A stretch of 64,000 nt of DNA from CAYSRJ01 sp964521865 (lineage in GTDB: Bacteria > Spirochaetota > B62-G9 > DRHN01). The translations under genes were made by a program, and so were the position numbers. The stretch covers positions 62,001 through 126,000 of the forward strand of contig CAZFTJ010000009.1 of NCBI GenBank assembly GCA_964521865.1, given 5' to 3'. Under the pieces are notes generated by a model. It saw nothing but the letters and a program-made list of their open reading frames with translations, made no database searches and was not told where the DNA came from. Positions 53,930 to 63,190 of the stretch are shown one piece after another (position 1 is the first letter of the stretch; each line of letters opens with the position of its first letter).

Positions 53930-54949
53930 TTAATCGATCATTTCAAGGCAGCGTTCGATCCATGCATCCGACATGCCGCTGTCAGCGCCTTCCGCCTTGC
54001 CCTGAATAAACAGCTTGAGGGCGTTCCTGTAGTCTCCCAGATAGAAGAGACACTGGGCGCTGTAAAAGTGGATTACCGCCGTCTCTCTTTTTGCAAGGTT
54101 TCGCTTCTTTGCAAGCGCCCTGAAGCTTTCGAGTGCCTGCCTGTATCTGCCCCTGTAAAAATTGATTCGAAGATTCCGGTCGATCAATTCCCTGGTTGCA
54201 GGAGCCTTCGGCTTTGAACGTACGGTTTTCTTGATAACGAGGGACAGGGCAGCGGTATTTTTTCCTTCATACACAGCTCTGTTTTCCACACCGAGTCTGT
54301 TGCGTGTGGTTACATAGAAGAAATAGCGTTTGCCTTTTTGAAGATTGACCTTGAATCCTCCATCTATGCCCCGAGTTTCCGTATAGGGCGAGAGGCTCGA
54401 AAGATCCGCCGTCTCTTCTTCGCTTATATAGATCCGATACAGATAGTCATTTCTGACCGGCGAATACCGAACTGAAACAACACCATCCTGCAGTTTTTGA
54501 ATTGTTAGGCCCTGCACCGGCTCCGGAACCGGTGAAAAATCGACGGGCGTCAGAGTGGTGTTCTGATAGGGGATAAATGAGAAATATTCGATACCTCCCT
54601 TTACGACAGACACCATGTAAAAGTACTTTCCGTCTTTTTCGGGACGGTCTGAAAACGGCAGCTCGTCCCCCCGTATCTCCCCGGCAAGATGCGCTCCTTC
54701 GGGGCTCGTTTCGACAAGATCCGATCTCTTTGTAATCGGGGATGTCGATCTGTATATCCGGTAATAAACATCTTCATCCTGTACGGTCTCGAAACGTATG
54801 ACAACTGCCCCCCGGACGTAATTCGCCTTGAGAAGCGTTATAAAAATACCATCCGCCGCTTCCTGAGCATTGAGATAAATGGCAGCTGCGAAGGTGGTGA
54901 GGAGGAGTATACATGATTTTCGCAGTCGGGACATGTGAGCGGTCTTCAT
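53930..54949 (-). CDS. Secreted FN3-like/TPR-containing protein of unknown role
   Basis: 339 residues. Residues 6-30 form a signal peptide (SRLRKSCILLLTTFAAA). Two fibronectin-III-like repeats follow: AVVIRFETVQDEDVYYRIYRST near 50 and VVSVRYSPVRNDYLYRIYISEE near 165; the last 90 residues form TPR-like helices (RGRYRQALESFRALAKK and LGDYRNALKLFIQGKAEG). Likely periplasmic or envelope-bound; the combination suggests protein contacts. Its start region abuts repeat copy 8, which fills the gap to metK. No ribosome site is apparent; an alternative ATG lies at 54934. Confidence 0.7.
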   Translation of the reverse strand: MKTAHMSRLRKSCILLLTTFAAAIYLNAQEAADGIFITLLKANYVRGAVVIRFETVQDEDVYYRIYRSTSPITKRSDLVETSPEGAHLAGEIRGDELPFSDRPEKDGKYFYMVSVVKGGIEYFSFIPYQNTTLTPVDFSPVPEPVQGLTIQKLQDGVVSVRYSPVRNDYLYRIYISEEETADLSSLSPYTETRGIDGGFKVNLQKGKRYFFYVTTRNRLGVENRAVYEGKNTAALSLVIKKTVRSKPKAPATRELIDRNLRINFYRGRYRQALESFRALAKKRNLAKRETAVIHFYSAQCLFYLGDYRNALKLFIQGKAEGADSGMSDAWIERCLEMID

Positions 54950-54962
54950 TTTATGGCGAATC

Positions 54963-55101
54963 GAATAATGCCGCCGTCAAGCGGTACTCATCAGCACCTT
55001 CGGCATGTTCTCCGCATCAAGCCGAAGGCTTGTAAGCGGGGGTTATGTCCGCTCAATTGGATTTGTTGACAAATCCTGGTGTTTGCACCGGCGGCATTAT
55101 T
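54963..55101 (-). repeat. Intergenic modular repeat, complete, inverted (copy 8)
   Basis: In reverse complement it follows the copy at 45661 module by module: AATAATGCCGCCGGTGCAA, ACACCAGGATTTGT, ACAAATCCAATTGAGCGGAC, ATAACCCCCG, GCGGAGAACATGCCG and an inverted end GACGGCGGCATTATT. The left hairpin is missing and the inner loops differ. Its right edge carries the metK stop codon. Confidence 0.85.
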
Positions 55102-56260
55102 TAACGGCATCCTTGAGATCCTTTACCCTGTCCGTCTTTTCCCAGGAGAATTCGCTTCTCCCGAAGTGGCCGTATGCAGCCGTATTTCTGTAGATCGGTT
55201 TTCTCAGGTCCAGACTTTCGATAATTGCATGGGGAGTGAGATCGAAAACCTTTTTTACAGCGTACACGATCCCCTCTTCGTCGATCTGTCCGGTTTGGTG
55301 GGTGTCGATGTTGACGGATACAGGTTCTGCAACCCCGATTGCATAGGCAAGCTGCAGCTCACATTCATCGGCCATCCCTGCAGCGACGATATTCTTTGCA
55401 ATGTAGCGGGCCATGTATGCGGCGCTTCGATCTACCTTTGTGGGGTCCTTTCCTGAAAAACAGCCTCCGCCGTGGCTGCCGAAGCCGCCGTAGGAGTCGA
55501 CCATGATCTTTCGTCCGGTAAGGCCCGTATCTCCATGGGGGCCGCCTATAACGAATCTGCCGGTCGGGTTGATATGGTAGGTGATATGTTTCTCATCTAT
55601 GTATTCAGAGGGGATAACCTTGAGTATGACCTGTTTGACGATATCCTGGTAGATGTCCTCGTACTCAACGGCAGCGGAATGCTGGGTCGATATAACGACG
55701 GTGTCCACTCTGACCGGCTTTCCGTTGTCGTACTCGACGGTGACCTGTGATTTTCCGTCGGGTTTCAGATAGGGAAGCTTTCCGGATTTTCTGAGCTCCG
55801 CAAGACGTATGAGGAGTTTGTGTGCGAGCATTATGGTAAGAGGCATTAACTCTTCGGTCTGGTTTACCGCATATCCGAACATCATGCCCTGGTCGCCTGC
55901 GCCCTCCTCTTTATGGAGGCCCTTTCCTGCGATCACGCCCTGTGCGATATCCGGCGACTGCTCGTCGATGCTGGTAATCACCGCGCATGTCTCCCAGTCG
56001 AATGCGAGCTCCGGTTCCGTGTATCCGATGGATTTTATGGTGCCGCGGACCACTTTTGGAATATCAACGTAGGCCTCGGTTGTCATTTCGCCCGCGACGA
56101 AGGCCATTCCCGTTGTGACGAGAGTCTCACATGCAACCCTTCCCATAGGGTCCTGCTCCATTACCGCGTCGAGGATCGCATCGGATATCTGGTCTGCGAT
56201 CTTGTCCGGATGTCCCTCCGTTACCGATTCGGATGTAAAAAGATGCCGGGATTTGATCAT
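55097..56260 (-). CDS. metK: S-adenosylmethionine synthetase
   Basis: 387 residues. It makes SAM from methionine and ATP. Family signatures are clear: FTSESVTEGHPDKIADQISD at the start, GAGDQGMMFGYA near 118, and the P-loop-like GGGCFSGKDPTKVDRSAAY near 262. Start follows GAGAGGAAGG. The last codons (AAA TAA) lie in the terminal repeat sequence of copy 8, so the repeat end provides the stop codon. No SAM riboswitch is visible in the 150-bp gap upstream. Confidence 0.96.
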   Translation of the reverse strand: MIKSRHLFTSESVTEGHPDKIADQISDAILDAVMEQDPMGRVACETLVTTGMAFVAGEMTTEAYVDIPKVVRGTIKSIGYTEPELAFDWETCAVITSIDEQSPDIAQGVIAGKGLHKEEGAGDQGMMFGYAVNQTEELMPLTIMLAHKLLIRLAELRKSGKLPYLKPDGKSQVTVEYDNGKPVRVDTVVISTQHSAAVEYEDIYQDIVKQVILKVIPSEYIDEKHITYHINPTGRFVIGGPHGDTGLTGRKIMVDSYGGFGSHGGGCFSGKDPTKVDRSAAYMARYIAKNIVAAGMADECELQLAYAIGVAEPVSVNIDTHQTGQIDEEGIVYAVKKVFDLTPHAIIESLDLRKPIYRNTAAYGHFGRSEFSWEKTDRVKDLKDAVK

Positions 56261-56383
56261 ATTCCTTCCTCTCTGTTCTGTTAAATAGCGGCTGTATATG
56301 GTGAGGACAAAAAATGCCCAATATTCGCATATTTGTCAAGTGAAATCAGCCGAGCTCTTTGTGCAGCATGTTCTGATAAAATC

Positions 56384-56412
56384 TTGACACCCTGCAGGGC
56401 GCCTAGTATTAT
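56384..56412 (+). promoter_or_regulatory. Consensus promoter of murI with palindrome in spacer
   Basis: TTGACA at 56384-56389, a 17-bp spacer and TATTAT at 56407-56412. The spacer contains the perfect palindrome CCCTGCAGGG (56390-56399), which could bind a regulator between the two boxes. Transcription should start near 56419, 8 bp before the ATG at 56427. Confidence 0.7.
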
Positions 56413-56426
56413 CTTTGACTAACGGG

Positions 56427-57287
56427 ATGAATAATTGCGACACTGACAGGCCGATTGGGGTATTCGACTCCGGAGTCGGAGGGCTCACTGTGGCAGCCGC
56501 CATACGAAAATCTCTCCCTGGAGAATCGATTGTCTATCTCGGTGATCTTCTCCACCTTCCCTATGGATCCAAATCAGAGAGCGCGGTGCTCGATTTTACA
56601 CGGGCAGCGGTGCATTTCCTGCGTGGGCGCGGCATCAAGCTTCTGGTCATTGCCTGCAACACTGCAACCTCTGTTGCAAAACATATCATTGAAAAAGAAG
56701 TTGATATACCGGTAATCGGCGTGATTGAGCCGGGTGCGGCGGCAGCATGCACTGTCACCAGAAACAGGCGTATCGGCGTCATCGGCACAACCGGCACCGT
56801 TAAAAGCGGCGCCTATGAACGTGCATTGAAAAACATGGACGATGCTATTTCTATCTTCCAGAAGGACACTCCACTGCTCGTTCCTCTCATCGAGGAAGGG
56901 TGGATAGGCCACCCGGTGTTGAAAATGGTACTGGAGGAATATTTCACATTCTTTCACGGGACATCCATCGATACAATGGTGCTGGGCTGTACCCATTATC
57001 CTCTGATCCGGCGCCAGATACAGGAAGTAGCCGGCTCCATTCATATTGTCGATTCTGCCGAGACAACGGCTGATACCGTTAAGAATCTTCTTGAAAAGCG
57101 CCGTCTCGGGCGCAGTTCGCATGGTGACTGCGGATATGAGATATTTCTCACCGATTACACGGATAACTTCCGCAGTGTCGGCGAGATGATTTTACGGCAG
57201 AAGCTCGATACGGTAAACACTGTGGCGCTCCGCTATTCAAACGGAAGAGTGATGTACAAAGAAAATATATCCGGAGAGTTAATATGA
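56427..57287 (+). CDS. murI: Glutamate racemase
   Basis: 286 residues. It converts L- to D-glutamate for peptidoglycan. The two cysteine motifs are VIACNTATSVAK near residue 75 and LGCTHYPLI near 190; the front motif IGVFDSGVGGLTV marks the N-terminus. I chose ATG 56427 because the promoter places the transcript start near 56419, after the in-frame TTG at 56415; the leader is then very short and the gene may be translated with little ribosome-site help. Its stop overlaps the start of the next gene by ATGA. Confidence 0.94.
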   Translation: MNNCDTDRPIGVFDSGVGGLTVAAAIRKSLPGESIVYLGDLLHLPYGSKSESAVLDFTRAAVHFLRGRGIKLLVIACNTATSVAKHIIEKEVDIPVIGVIEPGAAAACTVTRNRRIGVIGTTGTVKSGAYERALKNMDDAISIFQKDTPLLVPLIEEGWIGHPVLKMVLEEYFTFFHGTSIDTMVLGCTHYPLIRRQIQEVAGSIHIVDSAETTADTVKNLLEKRRLGRSSHGDCGYEIFLTDYTDNFRSVGEMILRQKLDTVNTVALRYSNGRVMYKENISGELI

Positions 57288-58252
57288 AAGTTATCATTAC
57301 AGCGATTGTTCTTTTCATTGTTGCATCAGGGTGTGCGTTCGCTGAGGTTATTGACGGTATCGCAGCAAAGGTTGACACCGATATCATTACAATTCATGAA
57401 TTAAACAGCGCCTATGAACAGGCGCGGCGCGCGGCGCTCATGATGGGCAGCGAGATTCCGTCAAAAAAGGAGGTCATGAACAGCCTTATTGATAATCTGC
57501 TTATAAAAAAGGAGGCTGAATCGCGGGGCATCATTGTTACCGAAGAGGAGCTTGAGAAGATCATTGAGAATATCAAGAAACAGGGAGACCTTTCAGATGA
57601 AAAATTCCAAGAGCAGCTGAAAAGGGAAGGTCTTACCTACGAGCAGCTCAAGAACCAGTACCGCATGGAGCTCTTAAAAAACCGACTCATCAATCAGATG
57701 GCATCGTCGAGCATTCACACCATTGATGAGCAGGAAATAGAGAATTTTTACAACAATCCGGCAAACCGCAGCCTGCTCAGTATTCCGCCTTTAGTAAAGC
57801 TTTCGGAAATATTCTTACCTCTCGCGCCCGATGCCTCCTATCAGGAGGCTGTGGAAGCGAAAAAACAGGCAAACGACATATACGATGCCCTAAAAAAAGG
57901 CGAAAGCTTCGAACAGCTTGTAATCAAATACTCTCAGGCACCAAATAAGGACAGCGAGGGATACCTGGGATCATACACAAAGGAACAGCTGTCGGTATTT
58001 CTAAAACCGGAAGATGTTAACTTCATCTTCTCGCTGGACAGCGGCGATGTAACACCCCCGATCAGGCTTCATGACGGCTACTATTTATTCAAGATACGTG
58101 AGAAAAGTGAAGGCGGCATGATGGATTTCAAAGATGCACGGGAAAATATCAAAAGCTTCCTGATAAGAAAAAAGGGGGAAGACCTGTTTCAGTCATGGCT
58201 CCGGAAGGTTCGGCAATCAACGAAAATTCAGTATGTTATTTCTATGGAGTGA
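57284..58252 (+). CDS. SurA/PpiC-type periplasmic peptidyl-prolyl isomerase
   Basis: 322 residues. Signal peptide at 1-20 (VIITAIVLFIVASGCAFA). A SurA N-terminal region (IDGIAAKVDTDIITIHELNS) with helices to about 155, then a parvulin-type rotamase domain at 160-265 (PLVKLSEIFLPL, YSQAPNKDSEGYLGSYTKEQL, DGYYLFKIREK). It would help fold outer-membrane or periplasmic proteins. It overlaps murI by ATGA, so it is coupled to it; nusB starts 3 bp after its stop. Confidence 0.88.
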   Translation: MKVIITAIVLFIVASGCAFAEVIDGIAAKVDTDIITIHELNSAYEQARRAALMMGSEIPSKKEVMNSLIDNLLIKKEAESRGIIVTEEELEKIIENIKKQGDLSDEKFQEQLKREGLTYEQLKNQYRMELLKNRLINQMASSSIHTIDEQEIENFYNNPANRSLLSIPPLVKLSEIFLPLAPDASYQEAVEAKKQANDIYDALKKGESFEQLVIKYSQAPNKDSEGYLGSYTKEQLSVFLKPEDVNFIFSLDSGDVTPPIRLHDGYYLFKIREKSEGGMMDFKDARENIKSFLIRKKGEDLFQSWLRKVRQSTKIQYVISME

Positions 58253-58255
58253 AGA

Positions 58256-58726
58256 TTGGGCTCACGACGGAATGCGCGGATTATTGCGCTCCAGGCTCTT
58301 TACCAGTATGATATAGCGAATAGAAGTATTAACGAAATACTCGGCTTCGACTGGCTCGAGAAAAAGTACGACGCAGCCACATTCGAATTCTCAAGAGAGA
58401 TAATCAGGGGAACCATCCGATTCCTTGATGATATAGACAGAGCCATTGTATCCCAGCTCGAACACTGGGGACTTGACAGGCTTTCATATGTCGACAGGGC
58501 TATTCTCAGATTTTCCACCTACTCTCTCCTCTATCAGGATGACGTACCTGATACTGTCGCGATCAACGAAGCGATCGATATTGCGAAAATTTTCGGGAGT
58601 GACGACTCCTATAGATTCGTGAACGGAGTTCTCGATGGAATTCGAAAAACAAAAGGGAAAGGGGTGGATAGAGAAAACCGGAAACATTCTTCGGTCCAGC
58701 TTGCGAAGAAGAAAAAAAATAGTTGA
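58256..58726 (+). CDS. nusB: Transcription antitermination factor NusB
   Basis: 156 residues. Helical NusB fold with RRNARIIALQALYQYDIANRS at the N-terminus and the conserved DVPDTVAINEAIDIAKIFGSDDSYRFVNGVLDGI near 100-135. It binds boxA RNA in rRNA operons. The start is TTG at 58256 with GGAG 6 bases upstream. The C-terminal basic tail (KGKGVDRENRKHSSVQLAKKKK) is translated in the region that overlaps the next gene for 92 bp in another frame. Confidence 0.92.
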   Translation: MGSRRNARIIALQALYQYDIANRSINEILGFDWLEKKYDAATFEFSREIIRGTIRFLDDIDRAIVSQLEHWGLDRLSYVDRAILRFSTYSLLYQDDVPDTVAINEAIDIAKIFGSDDSYRFVNGVLDGIRKTKGKGVDRENRKHSSVQLAKKKKNS

Positions 58727-60515
58727 GTACTCTCTCACCGTTCTGCTGTTGTCTGCCGGTATTCTCGCCTATTTTCTCATTCAAAAAAACGGTTTAACGG
58801 GCATTTCACCGGGCCCGGAAATCCTTGACAGAAACCTGAGGGAGGCGCTCAACTATTACCGTCTCGAGGAGTACGCTCGCTGTGAGCTGCTCCTCCAGCA
58901 TGTGCTCGCCCAGACCGGTAAACGACGCACTAAGAGCCTGGCGGCACTCTATCTGGGGAATATATACTTTAAAAAAAACGCGACTGCAAAAGCGGTTTCA
59001 TTGTACCGGGAATCGATCTCATACAATCGTAAAAACGTCGCCGCCATCTATAATTTGGCTGTTGCGCTCTCGAAAACAGGGAGATGGGCGCAGTCTCGGG
59101 AAACAGTTCAGAAATTGCTGGAAATACAGCCCGGCTTCAGGAAGGGCATCCTTTTTCTCGGCAATCTGTACTACGCGGCCGGGCAGTTTGAAGCTGCCGA
59201 AAACCTGTATGCGCAGAAACAGGACGATCCCGTATTTCTATTCAACCTTGCCATGGTGTACGGCAGAATGAACCGGAGGGAGGCATCTATCAAACTGCTT
59301 GCCAGGCTGGCCTCCTCTCCCGATGCAGACGGTGCCCTGCGCGGCGCTGCGGCGTATAAGTGTGCCGTTCTCACGCAGCGGGAAAATCCGAACGGTTCTG
59401 TGCAGTATCTGAAGGAAGCCCGTACGACGTTTCCCGATTCTTATACCGTGCAGTATACACTCGCACACGTACTCATGAGAACGATGCAATTCAAAGAGGC
59501 GGCCGGTATTCTGCAATCCATTGCAGCTGATCCGGATTATGCAGGCAGAAACGAGGACGTTTCTCTACTATACAGCCTTGCACTCATGAAGAGTGGGCGG
59601 TATGCAGATGCTCTCGATTTTATCGTTCGTGCATACCGTATGACCGGGGATGAGCGGTCGGCGCAGATTGCAGGCGATATATTTCTCGAATTGGGAGATT
59701 TTGAGCAGGCGAAAAATTATTATAATGAGGCGATTGAGAAACAAGCGGGGCAGAGCGCTTACGCAAACCTCATTCAAATATATATTCATCAGGGCGCATA
59801 CAAGCAGGCCCTCTCCGCATGCGACGATTTTGCACAGCACTTTCCCGACAGTATGATGCCGCTGGTTTGCAAGGCGGATGTTCTCTTCAGTCTTGGAGAT
59901 GTAAAAAAAGCACATGAATATATTCGGCAGGCTGCAGGAGATGATCCGTCCGATCTGGTCATTGCGGCCGATCTCTACCGAAGGCACGGGCGGTATGACA
60001 ATGCCCTTGACCTGTACGGCAGGGTTCTCGCCAGGGAGCCGGAAAACATGCAGGTCGGGGAAAAGATCGCTGAAACCTATATGGCTACCGGGCACACCGA
60101 TAGAGCCCGCTCTATTTATGAAAAGATAAGAAGGGCCGCTTCAGACCCCATTCGGTATTACAGAAGCACCATTGCTCTTGCGAGCCTTGCGGAGGGCGAG
60201 CGAGCGCGTTTGCTGTACGACGAATTGATACAGGATTTTCCATACAGGTATGAAGCCTATTATAATCAGGCCCTGCTGCTTTTGAAAAGCGGAGGATACG
60301 CTGAAGCTCTCCGGATCATCAAACAGTGTCTGGAGAAAAACTCCGGCCTTGCTGCGCCTGTTCTCTCAAAGCTGTATTCACTGTCGGGAGCCGCGTACAT
60401 GTATATGAACAGGTTTGAGGATGCAGCCGGGGCATTGACAACGGCCCGGACCCTGGATGGAAACAACATTGAGGCGGCACAGTGCCTTGAGATTCTCGGG
60501 AGTATTGCCCGATGA
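58635..60515 (+). CDS. Membrane-anchored TPR protein
   Basis: 626 residues. A basic cytoplasmic N-terminus of 28 residues, one membrane segment (VEYSLTVLLLSAGILAYFLI) and an outer part of many TPR repeats spanning about 60-600 (for example EEYARCELLLQHVLAQTG, GRYADALDFIVRAYRM, GDFEQAKNYYNEAIEKQ, GRYDNALDLYGRVLARE, NRFEDAAGALTTARTLDG). Such proteins commonly scaffold other envelope proteins; the partner is unknown. GGAG lies 7 bases before the ATG. It overlaps nusB by 92 bp, unusually long for a co-directional pair, so translation may be coupled. Confidence 0.85.
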   Translation: MEFEKQKGKGWIEKTGNILRSSLRRRKKIVEYSLTVLLLSAGILAYFLIQKNGLTGISPGPEILDRNLREALNYYRLEEYARCELLLQHVLAQTGKRRTKSLAALYLGNIYFKKNATAKAVSLYRESISYNRKNVAAIYNLAVALSKTGRWAQSRETVQKLLEIQPGFRKGILFLGNLYYAAGQFEAAENLYAQKQDDPVFLFNLAMVYGRMNRREASIKLLARLASSPDADGALRGAAAYKCAVLTQRENPNGSVQYLKEARTTFPDSYTVQYTLAHVLMRTMQFKEAAGILQSIAADPDYAGRNEDVSLLYSLALMKSGRYADALDFIVRAYRMTGDERSAQIAGDIFLELGDFEQAKNYYNEAIEKQAGQSAYANLIQIYIHQGAYKQALSACDDFAQHFPDSMMPLVCKADVLFSLGDVKKAHEYIRQAAGDDPSDLVIAADLYRRHGRYDNALDLYGRVLAREPENMQVGEKIAETYMATGHTDRARSIYEKIRRAASDPIRYYRSTIALASLAEGERARLLYDELIQDFPYRYEAYYNQALLLLKSGGYAEALRIIKQCLEKNSGLAAPVLSKLYSLSGAAYMYMNRFEDAAGALTTARTLDGNNIEAAQCLEILGSIAR

Positions 60516-60811
60516 TGCCGTGACTATACTGTAATTGTTGGAATTTAACTGTACCTGTACTTTTGATATAGATTAAATTTATGGTAAAAACCGTCTGATG
60601 CATGATATGATAAAAAGCATCAGATGCGCAATACGGTGTACACCGTCATGCCCGATAACGAGCCTGCGGCCGTTTTCACAGGTATGGGGTATCATTTATG
60701 GAGGTTCTCTGTCGATAATGAATACTACAGCTATAGGGCTTGTAAAAATAATAATTTTCGGATACAGTAGAATAGACGGAATACCTCTGGGCGTTTGACT
60801 GTGAAGGGAAA

Positions 60812-63190
60812 ATGAAGGTAAATAAAGTAAAAAAAATTAATCTTGTTGCCGAAAGCAAGAACCTGATCCGAGTGCGTGATTTTGTGGTGAAGTACGGCAG
60901 GAAAATGGGCCTGCTGCAAAAACAGGTAAGCGAGATAAAACTTGCTGTCGATGAGGCAGTGTCGAATATCATACGGCATGCCTACGGTGGCAGAAAGGGC
61001 AACTTTCAGATAGAAATGGAAAAGCTCGAAAGTGCCGTTGTCATACGTATCAAAGACCAGGGTGTGGAGTTCGACTGGAACAGCGTGCTTGAACCCGATC
61101 TCTACAAGTATGTCGAGACGAGAAGAAAAGGCGGACTCGGCATATGGTTGATAAAGAAACTCATCGATGAGGTGGAGTACAGGCGAACCGATGACGGTAC
61201 CAATATCCTGACAATGAAGGTGTATCTGGAGGAAGGCGCTATTCAGTACGCGCCGAGCTTCAAAACCAGGCTTTCCGTGCGGGTTCGTTTCGCCCTGTAT
61301 GCCGTCGCCCTGATTACCGTGCTGATTGTGGTTGTGTTTAATATCGGGTCCAGGTACCAGATGAAAACCGTTCGGGCTAAATTCATCGACCGGTACAAGA
61401 CTGTCACCCAGCAGGTTGCATCGACGGCAACCGATCTTTTGCTGAACAATGATGATCTGGGTCTCGTTAATCTTGTGGCTTCGTTGAAACAAACCGACTC
61501 TCCTGTGGATTATGTGGTCATAACCGACGAAGAGGGGAGCATACTCGCCGATACCGAAGTAAAAAAAATATTCACGAAGTATGTCCGGCCGCGAGGCATA
61601 CGGCAGCTTACTGCGCGTGACACTGTTGAAGTTTTTACCTACAGGGGGCAGGGGGGGCGGCAGTTTAATGATTTTGCCGCGGTTATAAAAATAAACAATG
61701 CAAAACTCGGAGAGGTGCATATCGGCATACCGGAAGACAAGTTCGCCGAAGTGAGCGATATCGTGAACCAGCGGCTGCGTATTGCCTTTATCGCCCTGTT
61801 TTTCTGGAGCACGACCATAATCGGTGTGTTCGTCATAGGCTCCACTTTTATTTCACCTATCAGAAAGCTTGCGGATGAAATTGCCCGTATAAGCTCATCC
61901 GGGCAGGCCAGGGAGCTTCGTTTTACCACGAGAAATCCGGAGGTAAGCAAGATCGGAGAAGCATTCAACGAGATAATGCGGAATCTGCGGATTACCCAGG
62001 GGCAGTTGACCGATCAGACCCGGTTGAGAAGGGAGCTCCAGCTCGCCCAGGAGATACAGAACGCATTGCTCCCGAAACAGGTGCCGAGACTCGAGGGCTT
62101 CGACATCAATGCAGCATACCGTGCGGCCCAGGAGGTCGGCGGGGACTACTATGATTTCTTCGAGGTTGATCAAAATTCGATCGGAATTGTGGTTGCGGAT
62201 GTTTCCGGTAAGGGTATAGGAAGCTCGATGGTCATGACCATGATACGAACCTCGATGCGGCTGGAAGCGAGGGGCAATAAAAGGGCAAGCTATGTTCTGC
62301 ACAAGGTAAACAAAGTGGCCATGGGCGATATCAAGAAGGGCATGTATGTTACCATGTTCTATGTGATTCTCGATGCCAAGAAGAGGATCGTGAATTATGC
62401 ATCGGCAGGCCACAACCCGATGATTATCTACAGAGAGGAAGCGCAGTCCGTCAGCTTTTTGAACCCGGGCGGTATTGCAGTCGGAATCGATCTCGGTAAT
62501 CCGGACGAATTCAAGAAAAGGATAACATCAGAAAAGTTGAAACTGCGAAAGGGAGATCTGCTTTTCATCTATACGGACGGAATAACGGAGGCAATGAACG
62601 AGAAGCGGGAGCAGTATGGAGAACAGCGGCTCGTGGATTTCATTAAAAAGTACCACTTTCTGCCTGCAAATGCCTTCAAGCAGAAGTTGAACGATGAAAT
62701 ATCGGCTTTTACAAAGGGATATCCGCAGAGTGACGATATTACCTTTGTTGTGGTAAAACTGGAGATGAGCGCCGCTGAAATCGAGTCCGCAAAAAGACTC
62801 CATCTATTCCAGCTTATTGATGACGGCGCATCAGTTGAGAAAGCTCTCGGGGAAACGGGGATTACATTTGAGGAGTATCGGGGGCTCAAAGAAAAGAGAG
62901 AGCGGTTCGGTGATGATGGGCTGACGGAAGAGGAGACCGAAGAAGGAGAGAGAGTCGAGATAAAGCATGCAACGCATGAGCAGATAAAGATGATCGTGCA
63001 GATCGTGCGACAGCATCCGGAATACGGACCAGGAAGACTTGCCAGCCTGCTGAGCAGTGAGGAATACGGTGGTTACAATATAAAGGAAAGTGTCGTCAAA
63101 CGCGAGCTCGTTCGTATGAAGCTCGATACACGGGATAAGAGAGAGGCTTTCTCCAGAAGGGAGCTGCCCAGCTGGGCATCCTATAAATAA
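60812..63190 (+). CDS. RsbW-kinase/sensor/PP2C (SpoIIE) fusion with C-terminal HTH-like domain
   Basis: 792 residues. Residues 1-140 are an RsbW-like ATPase with intact boxes (KLAVDEAVSNIIRHAY; IKDQGVEFDW; KGGLGIWLIKKLID). A membrane segment near 155-175, an outer sensor region to about 325, a second membrane segment (IALFFWSTTIIGVFVIG) and a HAMP linker follow. Residues 425-650 are the PP2C domain with its metal aspartates (EVGGDYYDFF, VADVSGKGIGSSM, YTDGITEAMN, QSDDITFVV). Residues 690-792 resemble a winged-helix of transposase type (EQIKMIVQIVRQHPEYGPGRLASLL-like pattern). The kinase would phosphorylate a STAS protein and the phosphatase reverse it; the STAS gene lies just downstream at 63581. 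Partner-switching control by one membrane protein is inferred. Confidence 0.82.
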   Translation: MKVNKVKKINLVAESKNLIRVRDFVVKYGRKMGLLQKQVSEIKLAVDEAVSNIIRHAYGGRKGNFQIEMEKLESAVVIRIKDQGVEFDWNSVLEPDLYKYVETRRKGGLGIWLIKKLIDEVEYRRTDDGTNILTMKVYLEEGAIQYAPSFKTRLSVRVRFALYAVALITVLIVVVFNIGSRYQMKTVRAKFIDRYKTVTQQVASTATDLLLNNDDLGLVNLVASLKQTDSPVDYVVITDEEGSILADTEVKKIFTKYVRPRGIRQLTARDTVEVFTYRGQGGRQFNDFAAVIKINNAKLGEVHIGIPEDKFAEVSDIVNQRLRIAFIALFFWSTTIIGVFVIGSTFISPIRKLADEIARISSSGQARELRFTTRNPEVSKIGEAFNEIMRNLRITQGQLTDQTRLRRELQLAQEIQNALLPKQVPRLEGFDINAAYRAAQEVGGDYYDFFEVDQNSIGIVVADVSGKGIGSSMVMTMIRTSMRLEARGNKRASYVLHKVNKVAMGDIKKGMYVTMFYVILDAKKRIVNYASAGHNPMIIYREEAQSVSFLNPGGIAVGIDLGNPDEFKKRITSEKLKLRKGDLLFIYTDGITEAMNEKREQYGEQRLVDFIKKYHFLPANAFKQKLNDEISAFTKGYPQSDDITFVVVKLEMSAAEIESAKRLHLFQLIDDGASVEKALGETGITFEEYRGLKEKRERFGDDGLTEEETEEGERVEIKHATHEQIKMIVQIVRQHPEYGPGRLASLLSSEEYGGYNIKESVVKRELVRMKLDTRDKREAFSRRELPSWASYK

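Noticed and set aside
56261..56383. Looked for a SAM riboswitch before metK
   Set aside because: No SAM-I, SAM-II or SAM-IV landmark sequences or stems were seen.
60719..60799. 26-codon frame before the kinase/phosphatase gene, preceded by GGAGG
   Set aside because: Spacing to the start codon is 14 bp and the peptide has no notable composition; chance is likelier.
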